49,576 bases of DNA, taken from positions 1-49,576 of the forward strand of contig JAUVYQ010000002.1 in assembly GCA_030603035.1 (NCBI GenBank), read 5' to 3'. Positions 22,641-31,877 of this stretch are shown here, piece after piece (positions within the stretch are counted from its first letter, which is position 1; each line of letters starts with the position of its first letter). The notes under the pieces are model-generated. The model saw only the letters and a list, made by a program, of their open reading frames with translations, searched no databases and was not told where the DNA came from. This stretch comes from Phycisphaerae bacterium. GTDB taxonomy: Bacteria > Planctomycetota > Phycisphaerae > Sedimentisphaerales > SG8-4. The translations under genes were made by a program, and so were the position numbers.

Positions 22641-24745
22641 TCAACTGGGGACACATTTAACTGCCGGGCTGGAACGTTCACCGAAACTATACGCACTTTC
22701 ATCGCCTGGCCCAAATGAATGCTTGTGCCCGAGCGTTGGCCTACAATGCAATGAGCTTTTGCGTTGTATTTCCAAACATCTGCTCCTAAATCGACCATCT
22801 GGATAAGACCTTCAATCCCGAACTTTCGCGACTGCACAAATACCCCAAAGCCCGTAAGGCCGGTAACAACGCAGTCAAGTTCATCGCCGATGTGACCGCT
22901 CAACATTTGAAGTATCAAGACGGTCGTCAGCTCTTTTTCCGCGTCCTCAGCCCGCTGCTCGGTAAAGCTGATATGTTTCCCAATCTCACTTAAATCCAGC
23001 TCTTGCTGAACCAAATCCAGGCGCTTTTGCACGTAGCGCTCCAGAACGCGATGAACAAGTAAATCCGCATATCGCCGTATCGGGCTGGTAAAATGGCAAT
23101 AGTGGGTCGAGGCAAGCGCAAAATGGCCGATATGCAGCGGTGAATACTGTGCCTTCTCGAAACTTCGCAGCACTGCCAAATTCACAGCTAAAGAGCAATC
23201 AGCGCACTCAACGGCAGCCAACAAATCCTGTATCGACATACGGTCTGGAGTCCGCGGCAGACTGAAACCAAATGCTCTAACGAGCTTGGCAAGATTTTTC
23301 ATACTCAAAGCATCCGGCTCAGGATGAATCCGCCGCATAAAGTTGACATTAACACGGTCCAGAAGCGACGCCACCGCTTCATTCGCCTCGACCATAAACA
23401 TTTCGATTATCGTATGCGGATAGCTGTCATCAGCGGGACGAGCATCCACAACCCGTCTCGATTTGTCCATTATCAATTCTGTTTCCGGCAAATCCAGATG
23501 GAGCATTCCGTTCTTCGTTCGCCGTCTTTCAATCATTCGGCTGAGCGCCTCCATATTTCTCAGCAGCTCAACCACTTCCGGCTTAACTGATTTTGTACGG
23601 CCTTTCAAAATCTTATCTGCTTCTTTGTAGGTCAAGCGCTGCGCTGAAAGCATAACAGAGTTAGCAAAACGCCGAGACAAAACGTTACCATCACCGTCGT
23701 AGGTCAAATACACACTTTTAACAAACCGCTTCTGGCCGGGCTGAAGACTGCATATACCGTTACTTAAAATCTCCGGCAGCATCGCAATCGTTTTGCCCGG
23801 CAGATATACGCTGTTTCCACGCTCTTTTGCCTCAACATCCAGGGGAGAATCCGCCGACACAAAATTACTGACATCGGCAATGTGAACGCCCAGAACCCAG
23901 TGGCCGTCAGAATCCTTCTCAAGACTTATCGCATCGTCAAAATCTTTTGCATCCGCCGGGTCAATCGTAATAATCACTTTGCCCGTTATGTCCTCTCTTC
24001 CATCAAGTTGCTCAGGACCAAACTCGGCGGCGGCCCTGCGCGCCTGCTCGATACAATCACCATCAAATTCGCTCGGCAAATGAAACTGGCGAATTATCGA
24101 TTTTATCTCGCTTTCATATCGCCCTGCTTTGCCAAGCACCTCAATAATCACACCGCGCGCCAGATATTTTTCCGTCGGATACGAAAGTATTTCGACCACA
24201 ACCTTGTCCTTCCGCCCAGCCCCTTTCGCGCCGACGTCGTCAACGCAAATCTGCTCGACAAAAGCCGTCCCGTCCGGCTGAACAATCCATCCTTCTTTTC
24301 TCTTTAATAAAGTCCCGACAAATCTATTTTGTGCTCGTTCAAGAATCTCTATCACTCTACCGCTGTATCGCATCTGTCCGCCGCGCTTACCTTTTTTGAC
24401 AACTTTGGCGGCAACGATATCGCCGGTCATTGCCTCGGCTGTTTCATTCGGCGGCACAAATAAATCACCGTGCAAATAGGGCTCAAGAGGTGTTATGAAC
24501 CCAAATCCTTTGGGATTTGCCCTGAATGTCCCTATAATTCGCCCGGACATCGACGGCAGGCTAATCAAATTCCTCCCACCCACTACCACGTGTCCGGCCT
24601 GACGCAGCTCCTCAAAAGCCAATTTGAACTGGGCATAATCTTCCGAACTTACACCTAATGTCTTGGCTAATTGTGAAAGTTTCAGCGGTGCGTAATCGGA
24701 GTGCTTCAATAGCTTAACTATTTTTCTTTTGAAAATTTCAGGCAT
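22619..24745 (-). CDS. rnr: Ribonuclease R
   Basis: 708-residue 3'-5' exoribonuclease of the RNB family, degrading structured RNA. Seen: N-terminal winged-helix region (MPEIFKRKIVKLLKHSDYAP), cold-shock-like GTFRANPKGFGFITP, the RNB catalytic segment ITIDPADAKDFDDAISLE with clustered Asp near residue 285, GVHIADVSNFV, GNSVYLPGKTIAMLPE, the ASTHYCHFTSPIRRYADLLVHR motif and a C-terminal S1 domain (LDCVVTGLTGFGVFVQ). I place the start at ATG 24745; the longer frame from 24874 adds 43 residues that run through repeat-like sequence. The C-terminus PVEPLARGS runs into the CGTGGTTCGTGA repeat, so the natural tail may have been replaced. Confidence 0.95.
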   Translation of the reverse strand: MPEIFKRKIVKLLKHSDYAPLKLSQLAKTLGVSSEDYAQFKLAFEELRQAGHVVVGGRNLISLPSMSGRIIGTFRANPKGFGFITPLEPYLHGDLFVPPNETAEAMTGDIVAAKVVKKGKRGGQMRYSGRVIEILERAQNRFVGTLLKRKEGWIVQPDGTAFVEQICVDDVGAKGAGRKDKVVVEILSYPTEKYLARGVIIEVLGKAGRYESEIKSIIRQFHLPSEFDGDCIEQARRAAAEFGPEQLDGREDITGKVIITIDPADAKDFDDAISLEKDSDGHWVLGVHIADVSNFVSADSPLDVEAKERGNSVYLPGKTIAMLPEILSNGICSLQPGQKRFVKSVYLTYDGDGNVLSRRFANSVMLSAQRLTYKEADKILKGRTKSVKPEVVELLRNMEALSRMIERRRTKNGMLHLDLPETELIMDKSRRVVDARPADDSYPHTIIEMFMVEANEAVASLLDRVNVNFMRRIHPEPDALSMKNLAKLVRAFGFSLPRTPDRMSIQDLLAAVECADCSLAVNLAVLRSFEKAQYSPLHIGHFALASTHYCHFTSPIRRYADLLVHRVLERYVQKRLDLVQQELDLSEIGKHISFTEQRAEDAEKELTTVLILQMLSGHIGDELDCVVTGLTGFGVFVQSRKFGIEGLIQMVDLGADVWKYNAKAHCIVGQRSGTSIHLGQAMKVRIVSVNVPARQLNVSPVEPLARGS

Positions 24746-24862
24746 TTGACCAATCTGCAAAAAAACAAGAAAGCGCCCAATCGATTGGGGCCCCATTTTG
24801 CAAGCTTTCGCAAAATGGGAACCATTTCTATATCGACTCAGCGCTCTATTTATCTGAAATAA

Positions 24863-24990
24863 AACCCCACACATAAGTGTGTGGTATACTCCAGCCTGCT
24901 ATTGCCCTGTCATTCCCGCGAAACCGGGAATCCAGTCTCTCGGCGACCGAGTGGCAGCCTCAATCGCAGCTTGGGGATGGCTCCGCCCAG
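24863..24990. repeat. Dispersed repeat, copy B
   Basis: Same order of blocks as 8708-8873: CCCCACACATAAGTGTG, TACTCCAGCCTGCTATT, CATTCCCGCGAAA, GGGAATCCAGTCTCTCGGCG and GCAGCTTGGGGATGGCTCCG. Confidence 0.75.
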
Positions 24991-25005
24991 AACAGTCTTG
25001 TGACT

Positions 25006-27273
25006 TCACCCCGGCCCCATCCTCACCACGTCCTTTGCCCGCGACCGCGGTGTTACTTTTAGCTTCTGGAGTCCGCCATCGCGGTACAGACCTTCTACCG
25101 TTGTGTTCATAGGCGCATGCAGCTTGAATTCAACATCCCATTCTTTCGGCCAGGCGCCAAACAACAGGATTTTTCTACCTTCTGTTTGCAGCAGCATCCT
25201 CTGCAGTGCCGTCATCGCGACGGCCCCGTGGTCCTGGTCGGGAATCCAATCGAAGTTCGGCCCCCAGAACGCGGGAAAGCGGCTGCCTCGATGATGTGTC
25301 TTGAAGTTCTGCGAGACGTAACGGCGGGCTTCTTCAGCCAATCCAAGATACGCCGCCTGGATGGCGTCCTGCCGCCAACCGCCCGTTCCCTTGACCTGCC
25401 GTCGCTTCCAGGTTTCGATCGCTATGGCCGGCTGCGGCTTACCGAGGCCGTAGAGGCGATACGGGAAGATCGCATATAGCTCCGGGTTCTCGGAGTTCTT
25501 GTGCTGACTCCATGTCTTTGCGGGCAGGAGCCGGCGCTTGCCGCCCTCTTCCCTCATTGGCACCTCCGGCAAGTCCTGAAGGGTCCTTTTCCAAACCTTT
25601 CGCTGAACCTCCGTGGTCAGGTTCTTGGGCAACCCCAACAGCCGCGACAGAACCACACGCAGCCCAACGATCTCCGGTAAGGGATTCGTGGCGACGTGCC
25701 AGGTTTCGAGCGATGCTGCCGGACTGAAGAAGATCTTACCGTCCTTTCCTCGTTTCCAGTGCTGGTCGAAAAAAGCCATGAACGCCTCGGCCAGCGGCAG
25801 CATGACCTCCTTGGCAAACGCCTTGTCCTGGGTGCGGTCGTAATGGTCGAGCATCATCATCGTCAGTTCAATGTTGCTCGACCAGTAGTACCGGATGTAG
25901 GGATTCGTAGCCGTAACGCTCTTGTTCCCCCAGCCAAAATCGCAGTTGCCGTAGGTGCCCCAGAAGTACATCGTCTCAGGGAAGAAGGCGCCGCCGTGCT
26001 TGTAGTAAAGCCGGGTCTTGTCCTCGGCCATGGGAAGTGCGTCGAGATACATCTTCCACAGCGGCTGCATCAGGTCGAAGTCGCCCGCTGCCGGCATCGA
26101 CCAGTATGGCAACCGCGTATTTTGCCACCAATACATCCCGCCCCACTGTCGATAATCACTGTCAAAATGCTCCTTACCAACCTGGGCATCAACCGTAAAG
26201 ATTGACCCGTTGAACTTGATGGGGTAAGCCCCCCTACCCCCGCACGCATTAATCCACCGCTGCAGGGTGTACCCACGCGTAACTGTCTCAGCATCTTCTG
26301 CCCCGCTGACAAAAATCCAACTGCGCCTCCAGAACCCATCCCACCACTTCCTGTGCGCCGCACGCACGCTCTCTAAATCTACTGCATCAATCGCCCTTAT
26401 CTGCGCCTCGAGCGCTCGCAACCAGGCCCCGCTGGTTTTGGTCTGGGCCGTCAGAGCATAAATCGAAACCACAAAACGCCGCCGTGCTTTACCTGATTTC
26501 AAAGTCACTGCGTCAACCTTTTCGAGCCCCTCGCCCCTGATACACCCGCCGAACGTCCTATCCATAAGCGGGTCAGGATATTTAGCTAACAGCTCCCCAA
26601 GGTGTTGATTCTTCAGCGTTACCGGATAGCACGATTTCTCGTTGCGATGATACCACACGATGGGATCACCCTTGCTTGGCACAATCGTATCCGGATAAAC
26701 GATAATCGGATACTCGCTCTGCTCGTTCCTCGTCAGCCCACGCGCGCTGTTCGCCTCGTTTCCCTTGAGTTCACGCTCACCTCTGCGCCATACCTCAAGG
26801 TGTGTCTCAAGGCCAAACTCCTGTTCACCCTCGGCTTCAACACGGATGACCTGCTGGTTGGCATCCACCCATACGCGCAGCGTTATCTTCCGTTCTGCCG
26901 GCCCGCCTATTATCTCAATTTCCCCCTGGCGCAGCTTCAGAGTTTGCTTAAACGGCATTCCCTTTTCAAAAGGATTCGGCGAGAGCTTCACCCGTACCAT
27001 CCCGAGTTTGAGTAAGCGCGCGTTCTCGCTCCACGCATCGGTCTTGCTGATATAAAAGAGCAGGTCGCCGCCTTCCTCGACCCAGACGTTCAGGCCGATA
27101 TCACCATTGCCTATCGGCATCGATCCCGACGAATCCTTACTCGGCGTCTCCCAAATCACATTGTATTGACTCAGCGGGTCTTCCGATTTCTCAACTCCAA
27201 TAGCAACCGAGCAGACTCCCACACCAATCGCTATAAATGCTAAGAGAACTGACAGGCTGGTTTTTTTCTCCAT
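25006..27273 (-). CDS. Secreted DUF5703 domain protein (GH95-like carbohydrate-active)
   Basis: 755 residues with a Sec signal peptide (MEKKTSLSVLLAFIAIGVGV then CSVA). The opening YNVIWETPSKDSSGSMPIGN, GDIGLNVWVEEGGDLLFYIS and KTDAWSENARLLKLG is the DUF5703 N-terminal domain; it is followed by an (alpha/alpha)6-barrel-like region (GGMYWWQNTRLPYWSMPAAG, ETMYFWGTYGNCDFGWGN, SNIELTMMMLDHYDRT) and a C-terminal beta domain, as in GH95-like proteins. Probably acts on plant or algal polysaccharide, but no substrate can be read from the sequence. Start ATG 27273 has AGGTGG eight bases upstream; earlier in-frame GTG and ATG codons are less well spaced. Confidence 0.8.
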   Translation of the reverse strand: MEKKTSLSVLLAFIAIGVGVCSVAIGVEKSEDPLSQYNVIWETPSKDSSGSMPIGNGDIGLNVWVEEGGDLLFYISKTDAWSENARLLKLGMVRVKLSPNPFEKGMPFKQTLKLRQGEIEIIGGPAERKITLRVWVDANQQVIRVEAEGEQEFGLETHLEVWRRGERELKGNEANSARGLTRNEQSEYPIIVYPDTIVPSKGDPIVWYHRNEKSCYPVTLKNQHLGELLAKYPDPLMDRTFGGCIRGEGLEKVDAVTLKSGKARRRFVVSIYALTAQTKTSGAWLRALEAQIRAIDAVDLESVRAAHRKWWDGFWRRSWIFVSGAEDAETVTRGYTLQRWINACGGRGAYPIKFNGSIFTVDAQVGKEHFDSDYRQWGGMYWWQNTRLPYWSMPAAGDFDLMQPLWKMYLDALPMAEDKTRLYYKHGGAFFPETMYFWGTYGNCDFGWGNKSVTATNPYIRYYWSSNIELTMMMLDHYDRTQDKAFAKEVMLPLAEAFMAFFDQHWKRGKDGKIFFSPAASLETWHVATNPLPEIVGLRVVLSRLLGLPKNLTTEVQRKVWKRTLQDLPEVPMREEGGKRRLLPAKTWSQHKNSENPELYAIFPYRLYGLGKPQPAIAIETWKRRQVKGTGGWRQDAIQAAYLGLAEEARRYVSQNFKTHHRGSRFPAFWGPNFDWIPDQDHGAVAMTALQRMLLQTEGRKILLFGAWPKEWDVEFKLHAPMNTTVEGLYRDGGLQKLKVTPRSRAKDVVRMGPG

Positions 27274-27307
27274 TACCATTCCCACCTAACTATCCTTTCT
27301 CATCATC

Positions 27308-27410
27308 GTTTAACCCCCAAATTTATTTGCGGGCTTGTTTGGCCCCCAGCATTGCTGGGGGTTACTTCCTTATCGTTTAGCCCCCAGCTCCGCTGGGGGG
27401 CAAGACGATT
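27308..27410. repeat. Two GC-rich hairpins and a CCCAAATTTATTTGCGGG repeat
   Basis: CCCCCAAATTTATTTGCGGG (also at 17396-17416), then the hairpins CCCCCAGCATTGCTGGGGG and CCCCCAGCTCCGCTGGGGG. A shorter relative, CCCCGCAATAAATTGCGGG, occurs at 36698-36717. These lie downstream of rpsT on its strand. The rest of 27411-27581 has no gene. Confidence 0.6.
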
Positions 27411-27581
27411 GTTTATATCCTTTCCGCATAACTTAAAGCTCACCGGCGCCGCGTATGCGTCGTCCGGGTTCAGTCTCTGGTTCGTTTCAACTTTCGTATC
27501 TCGCTTGCCTCTGCGACTCTCGTCACTCGTAATACGCTTCACAATTTACCCATCCATCCATTCACTCATCAACTCATTCAC

Positions 27582-27860
27582 TCATCCACTCTTTTTCGCC
27601 TTAAGGCTGTTAAGGTGCTTGGCAAGACGTGATTTCTTTCGTGCGGCTGTTCTTTTATGCATTGTGCTGGTAGCAGCGGTTTTGTCCAGCTTCTGGGCAA
27701 CAAGCCGATACTGCTCGCTCGCCGCTTCTACGTCACCGTCGCTCAAAGCCGTCTCAAAATGCTTAATTTGTGTCTTTACCTGGCTCTTACGGGCACGGTT
27801 AATCGTCCTTCTTTTGGCATTTTGTTTCACTCTCTTTTTCGCTGATAACGAATGTGCCAC
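27582..27860 (-). CDS. rpsT: 30S ribosomal protein S20
   Basis: 92 residues: MAHSLSAKKRVKQNAKRRTI, NRARKSQVKTQIKHFE, AQKLDKTAATSTMHKRTAARKKSRLAKHLNSL. The basic N-terminus, three helices and the STMHKRTAARKKSRLAK motif near the end are diagnostic for S20, which binds 16S rRNA early in 30S assembly. A purine run AGGAG lies 12 bases upstream, with GGTGG nearer. Independent of the TPR gene 50 bases upstream. Confidence 0.97.
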   Translation of the reverse strand: MAHSLSAKKRVKQNAKRRTINRARKSQVKTQIKHFETALSDGDVEAASEQYRLVAQKLDKTAATSTMHKRTAARKKSRLAKHLNSLKAKKSG

Positions 27861-27910
27861 CGTATTCTCCTGAAACGATTGTTACTTTATTCACAAATAC
27901 CCATAAACGC

Positions 27911-29317
27911 TTACTGAGAGGTCGGCCCACTTCCCTTCCCTCTCAACTTATCTACCCGCTGGCGGACATCTTTGTATCCAAAATCAAGCTGGGCAATCTT
28001 GCGATAAATCTCCAGCGCCTTTTCCGTATCACCCTTCTGCTCATAAGAGCAAGCCAGATTGTACCGCAATTCCTTGGCTACACTGTCATCTTTTATCTCG
28101 TAGGCCTCTATCGCCTGGCTAAAAACATCGATCGCATCTGCAAACCAGCCTTTCAAATAAAAGCAGTACCCTATCTTATCCATCGATGAAATCTTTCGTC
28201 TCGGGTCTTTTTGCGCATCCTGGAACAAAGGTATCGCATCGTCATACCGTTTATTCCGAACCAAACGAACACCATACTCGTACTTGGCCTGCAGGTCGGT
28301 CGGATAGTTCTCCACACACAGCCGATAATGCTCTAATTCGGTGCTGTCTAATTGCGCCGACAATTCTGCGACCCTGGCCTTGGCTTGCGACTCATCCGGC
28401 TTAGTCTCAAGCGCTGATTTCGCCTGCCTTATCTTGCGCTTGAGCTGTTTTATCCTGAACAGCCCTGCCCGCTGCTTAAAGCTAAAATCGCTTTTACTTT
28501 TACACGCATTTTCCAGCAGCTCTATCGCCTCATTCTCAGCTTCATCGCTTCGCAAATCCGACAGCGCCTGCGCCAAATTAAATATGTTCTTCGGCAGATT
28601 TGGGTCCTCGGCCAGTCCTTTTCTGCCCTCCTCAACTGCCAGGACCCGGTAATCATCCGTCTTGACAACACCCTCCTGGGCGTGAAGTTTCTCCTGCGCC
28701 TCACGGTCCTTAATCGACTGCCTGAAATCACCCTCCTGGTCATACCTGCCTCTAACAACAGTCAGCTCGGCTGTGAGGTTCTTAAACTCGTCTGCTAACT
28801 CTGCGTCCTCCGGTTTAAGACGCGAGGCATGTTGGCACGCTATAATCGCTCTGTCGAACTCACCAATCGCTTTATACGAATCTTTTAACAGGATATATGT
28901 TTGCAAAGATGGTTTGCGAGCTGCGTTATTTTCCTGAAACGCCAAATCAGCAATCCATTTAGCCGTCTTATTGTAACCCCCTGCCACCGCAGCCTTTAGT
29001 ATATGCTCGGCATAAGGCAAATGCCCGGGGTCCTTGGCGAAAAGGTACTCGGCGTTAAGCATCTGCTCAAGAGGCGTTTTACCACGCAGACGCTTCATTC
29101 TTTCCATCATCGACGGCTTCTTACCGCCTTTCTCCTGTCTAACCAGCGCCAATTCGTGAAGCGGTATATGCCCGTGCTGCAGCGCCTCCGGGGTGCATCG
29201 CAGACCTTCGAGGTACATATCTATGGCATAATCGAAATTATTTGTCTCCGCTACCTTTCGGGCTCTCTCGAAAAAAACCGCCGCCTTAACAGACTCGCCG
29301 ATACCTTTTTCTTCCAT
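27911..29317 (-). CDS. Tetratricopeptide-repeat protein
   Basis: 468 residues of helical repeats. TPR-like units include FFERARKVAETNNFDYAIDM near residue 15, DSYKAIGEFDRAIIACQHAS, ANRKYDDAIPLFQ-type (VRNKRYDDAIPLFQDA), YCFYLKGWFADAIDVFSQAI and NLACSYEQKGDTEKALEIYR. A charged helical segment between about 280 and 340 (LKRKIRQAKSALETKPDESQ) could be coiled coil. No signal peptide or membrane helix, so it is likely a cytoplasmic scaffold. No enzymatic domain; partners unknown. Confidence 0.85.
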   Translation of the reverse strand: MEEKGIGESVKAAVFFERARKVAETNNFDYAIDMYLEGLRCTPEALQHGHIPLHELALVRQEKGGKKPSMMERMKRLRGKTPLEQMLNAEYLFAKDPGHLPYAEHILKAAVAGGYNKTAKWIADLAFQENNAARKPSLQTYILLKDSYKAIGEFDRAIIACQHASRLKPEDAELADEFKNLTAELTVVRGRYDQEGDFRQSIKDREAQEKLHAQEGVVKTDDYRVLAVEEGRKGLAEDPNLPKNIFNLAQALSDLRSDEAENEAIELLENACKSKSDFSFKQRAGLFRIKQLKRKIRQAKSALETKPDESQAKARVAELSAQLDSTELEHYRLCVENYPTDLQAKYEYGVRLVRNKRYDDAIPLFQDAQKDPRRKISSMDKIGYCFYLKGWFADAIDVFSQAIEAYEIKDDSVAKELRYNLACSYEQKGDTEKALEIYRKIAQLDFGYKDVRQRVDKLRGKGSGPTSQ

Positions 29318-29447
29318 ACGTTTTAACTGGTTCCTTTTTCTGATGTCTCATTTAACCTGTTTATCCTAATCCCCCGCTCAAATTTGTCAACAAATAAATA
29401 CTTGTAAAAAAAAGTCTCGCGATGGCCCATTTTTATTAAGGGCTTTT

Positions 29448-29476
29448 GTTTAGCCGTCGCCGGCACGGCGACGCAA
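29448..29476. repeat. 29-bp GC-rich palindromic repeat, copy 2
   Basis: Identical to 17418-17446, in the spacer between the TPR gene and glyA. Confidence 0.8.
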
Positions 29477-29589
29477 TCCGTCGTCCCTCCTCCATCGTTC
29501 CTCGTCCATCGTCTGTCTCCTTCCTTCATAATTCGTTATTCCTTGTTCGATATTCGATATTCACCATCTGTCGTCTGTCATCTGTCTTC

Positions 29590-29722
29590 CGGTTGGGTGG
29601 CAGCCTCAAGCGCAGCTTGGGGATGGCAATTTCCTGATATCCTGATTTCTGGTATCCACACCCTGATATCCTGATTCCTGATATCCTGCAACCTGATCCC
29701 CTGATCACCTGATAACCCAATC
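29590..29722. repeat. Repeat fragment and CTGATATCCTGATT array
   Basis: 29590-29627 repeats the end of the 8708/24863 element (GGTGGCAGCCTCAAGCGCAG, CTTGGGGATGG). It runs into imperfect tandem CCTGATATCCTGATTTCTGG-type units to 29722. The complement of this word (CAGGATATCAGG) forms the array inside the rnf operon at 41038. Confidence 0.6.
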
Positions 29723-29934
29723 AATCTCAATCCTAAATCGTCAATCGTAAATAGTCAATTGAAACCGTCCTCTGGGCGCCGGTGCCTACGAGAGGAATGC
29801 TTTGTTCTTCACCCCGACTCTGCCGGGGGTTACCTTCGCCACGCGCCAATCTCGTCCCCAAATTTGAAATGTGAAATCTGAGATTTGATATATGAAATTT
29901 GAAATTGTCTCCACACAAAATCCAATCAACATCG

Positions 29935-30112
29935 AAGATCCGGCATCTGTTGCCGAAGTCGAAATCGAAGATCCGGCATCCGTTTGACGGAGTCCGGCCC
30001 CTGAAAGTCCAGCCCTTGGACGGATTTGACGGAATCACCATTCACGAGCCACGAGCATCGAGTATCGAGCATCGAGTATCGAGCATCCAGCATCGAGTAT
30101 CGAGAATCCAAT
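29935..30112. repeat. CCGGATCTTCGA-family repeat and CATCGAGTATCGAG array
   Basis: CGAAGATCCGGCATC appears twice (29934 and 29965), then GTTTGACGGAGTCCGGCCCC and TTTGACGGAATCACC; from 30050 a tandem array of GAGCATCGAGTATCGAGCAT words follows, also found inverted at 36595-36625. Confidence 0.6.
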
Positions 30113-30167
30113 TTTATATTTTAATCTTTAATTTTCCCTCCGCCCACGTCGGCAACCCAATTTTCTC

Positions 30168-30282
30168 TTTCAGTCAGCTTACGAATCAGGCCAACTTCAT
30201 TGGCCTGGTGGCCGAAAGCAATAATTTGCGACAAAGCTCGCTTTACGAGCAAATTTTACCGAGTACACCAAGCTGACTGAAA
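30168..30282. repeat. 115-base structured three-stem element
   Basis: A perfect 13-bp outer stem (TTTCAGTCAGCTT 30168-30180, AAGCTGACTGAAA 30270-30282) encloses a perfect 8-bp hairpin (CAGGCCAA/TTGGCCTG, 30187-30207) and a second one (AATTTGC/GCAAATT, 30223-30255, with AAAG/CTTT inside). It could be a small structured RNA or a gene-less mobile palindrome. No promoter or T-run was seen. Confidence 0.5.
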
Positions 30283-30284
30283 AT

Positions 30285-30480
30285 CTCTCTGCGATCTCTG
30301 CGTTCTCTGCGGTTAATAAAAATCCGCGTCAATCTGCGTCTAATTCTTCTTTGTGTTTTTTGTGCCTTTTCGTGGCCGAACAAAATCTGTGTGAATCTGT
30401 GTTTATCCGTGTCTAAAAAAACAGTGTAAATCTGTGTCTAATTTTTCTTCGTGTCTTAGTACCTTCGTGGCAAAAAAAAT
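30285..30480. repeat. AATCTGTG/CTTCGTGGC word array
   Basis: Words such as TCTGCGTTCTCTGCGGTTAA, AATCTGTGTGAATCTGTG and CTTAGTACCTTCGTGGC; same vocabulary as 14521-14626. Confidence 0.6.
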
Positions 30481-30501
30481 CCGCCATCACAAGATAAAAA
30501 C

Positions 30502-30530
30502 TTGTATAAAAAGTCAAGCTGTGATATATA
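30502..30530 (+). promoter_or_regulatory. Putative glyA promoter
   Basis: TTGTAT 30502-30507, 17 bases, TATATA 30525-30530, about 65 bases before glyA. Confidence 0.4.
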
Positions 30531-30599
30531 CCCTCAAGCGTATCTCTTGAAGCGAGATACGAAACACCAGATACGAGATACGAGTTTAGGAGAACTAAT

Positions 30600-31868
30600 A
30601 TGGTAAATGCTCTTGAGTTGTATGACCCGCAGATTTACGAGCTTGTAAGGCAGGAAAGGGCACGCGAGAGCGGCTCAATTCGCCTCATCCCCTCGGAAAA
30701 CTACGTCTCCAGGGCTGTAATGTTGGCCAGCGGAAGCTGCCTTACAAACAAATATGCCGAAGGTTACCCTAACAAACGATACTACGAAGGCCAGCAGGTA
30801 ACCGACCTCATCGAAAAAATGGCCCAGGACCGGGCAAAAAAAATATTCAAGGCCGACCACGCAAACGTACAGCCCTATTCCGGCTCAGTAGCAAACTGGG
30901 CCGCATATCTGGCGCTCGTTGAACCCGGCGATACCATTATGGGCCTGTCTCTCCCATACGGCGGACACCTCACACACGGCTGGAAAGTCAGTGTAACAAG
31001 TAAAGTATTTAATTCCGTACAATACACAGTCAACCCAGACACCGGCAGGTTTGACTATAACCAGATCGAAGAGCTCGCAAAAAAACACAGGCCCAAAATC
31101 ATCATCTCCGGCGCCACAGCATATCCTCGCGAGATTGATTTTGAAATATTCGGCCGGATAGCAAAAGACGTCGGTGCATTCCATGTCAGCGATATTGCCC
31201 ACATCGCAGGCCTTGTTGTAGCCGGCATACATAAAAGCCCGGTGCCATACGCCGACATCGTATCAACCACAACGCATAAGACACTGCGAGGACCCCGCGG
31301 CGGAATGTTACTTTGCAAAGCAGAACACGCAGAAAATGTGGACAGAGCCGTCTTCCCGGGCCTGCAGGGTGGCCCGCATATGCACACTCTAACCGCCATC
31401 GCCGTAGCGCTGGCTGAGGCCGACACGCCGGAGTTCGTCGCATACGCAAAGCAGATAGTCAAAAACGCAAAAGTCCTGGCCGAGAAGCTGCTCGAATACG
31501 GCTTCAACCTTTCATCGGGCGGAACAGACAATCATTTAATCTTAATCGATTTGCGAAATAAAAACATCCCCGGCAAAAAACTGGCAAAAGCATTGGACAG
31601 AGCAAGAATTGTTTCTAATTATAACACCACACCTTTAGACCCCGCTCATCCATCTAACCCCAGCGGATTGCGCATCGGCACACCAGCCATTACCACCCGC
31701 GGAATGAAGGAGCCGGAAGCCGAGCAAATTGCCTTCTTTATAAATAAAGTGGCTGAAAATGTTGACAAGGAGTCGGTAATTGAAGAGGTCGGAAAAGAAG
31801 TTTTGCTTTTATGCTCCCGATTTCCTGTGCCCGACCACTTCATTATACCGAACAAAAATAGCGGATGA
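30600..31868 (+). CDS. glyA: Serine hydroxymethyltransferase
   Basis: 422-residue PLP enzyme interconverting serine and glycine with tetrahydrofolate as one-carbon acceptor. Seen: RLIPSENYVSRAVMLASGS near residue 28, NKYAEGYPNKRYYEG near 55, ANVQPYSGSVANWAAYLALV, the PLP-lysine motif VSTTTHKTLRGPRGGM near 225, and PGLQGGPHMHTLTAIAVAL. Length is normal. AGGAG seven bases upstream supports ATG 30600, with ATACGAGA words just before it. The next gene starts 9 bases after the stop, so they may be co-transcribed. Confidence 0.97.
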   Translation: MVNALELYDPQIYELVRQERARESGSIRLIPSENYVSRAVMLASGSCLTNKYAEGYPNKRYYEGQQVTDLIEKMAQDRAKKIFKADHANVQPYSGSVANWAAYLALVEPGDTIMGLSLPYGGHLTHGWKVSVTSKVFNSVQYTVNPDTGRFDYNQIEELAKKHRPKIIISGATAYPREIDFEIFGRIAKDVGAFHVSDIAHIAGLVVAGIHKSPVPYADIVSTTTHKTLRGPRGGMLLCKAEHAENVDRAVFPGLQGGPHMHTLTAIAVALAEADTPEFVAYAKQIVKNAKVLAEKLLEYGFNLSSGGTDNHLILIDLRNKNIPGKKLAKALDRARIVSNYNTTPLDPAHPSNPSGLRIGTPAITTRGMKEPEAEQIAFFINKVAENVDKESVIEEVGKEVLLLCSRFPVPDHFIIPNKNSG

Positions 31869-31877
31869 GGGTAAATC

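Noticed and set aside
24746..24874. Longer RNase R start at 24874
   Set aside because: Added residues show no RNase R similarity; ATG 24745 gives the normal MPEIFKRKI opening.
30486..30599. Glycine riboswitch before glyA
   Set aside because: No paired aptamer structure or known conserved core could be seen; the leader is mostly repeat words.
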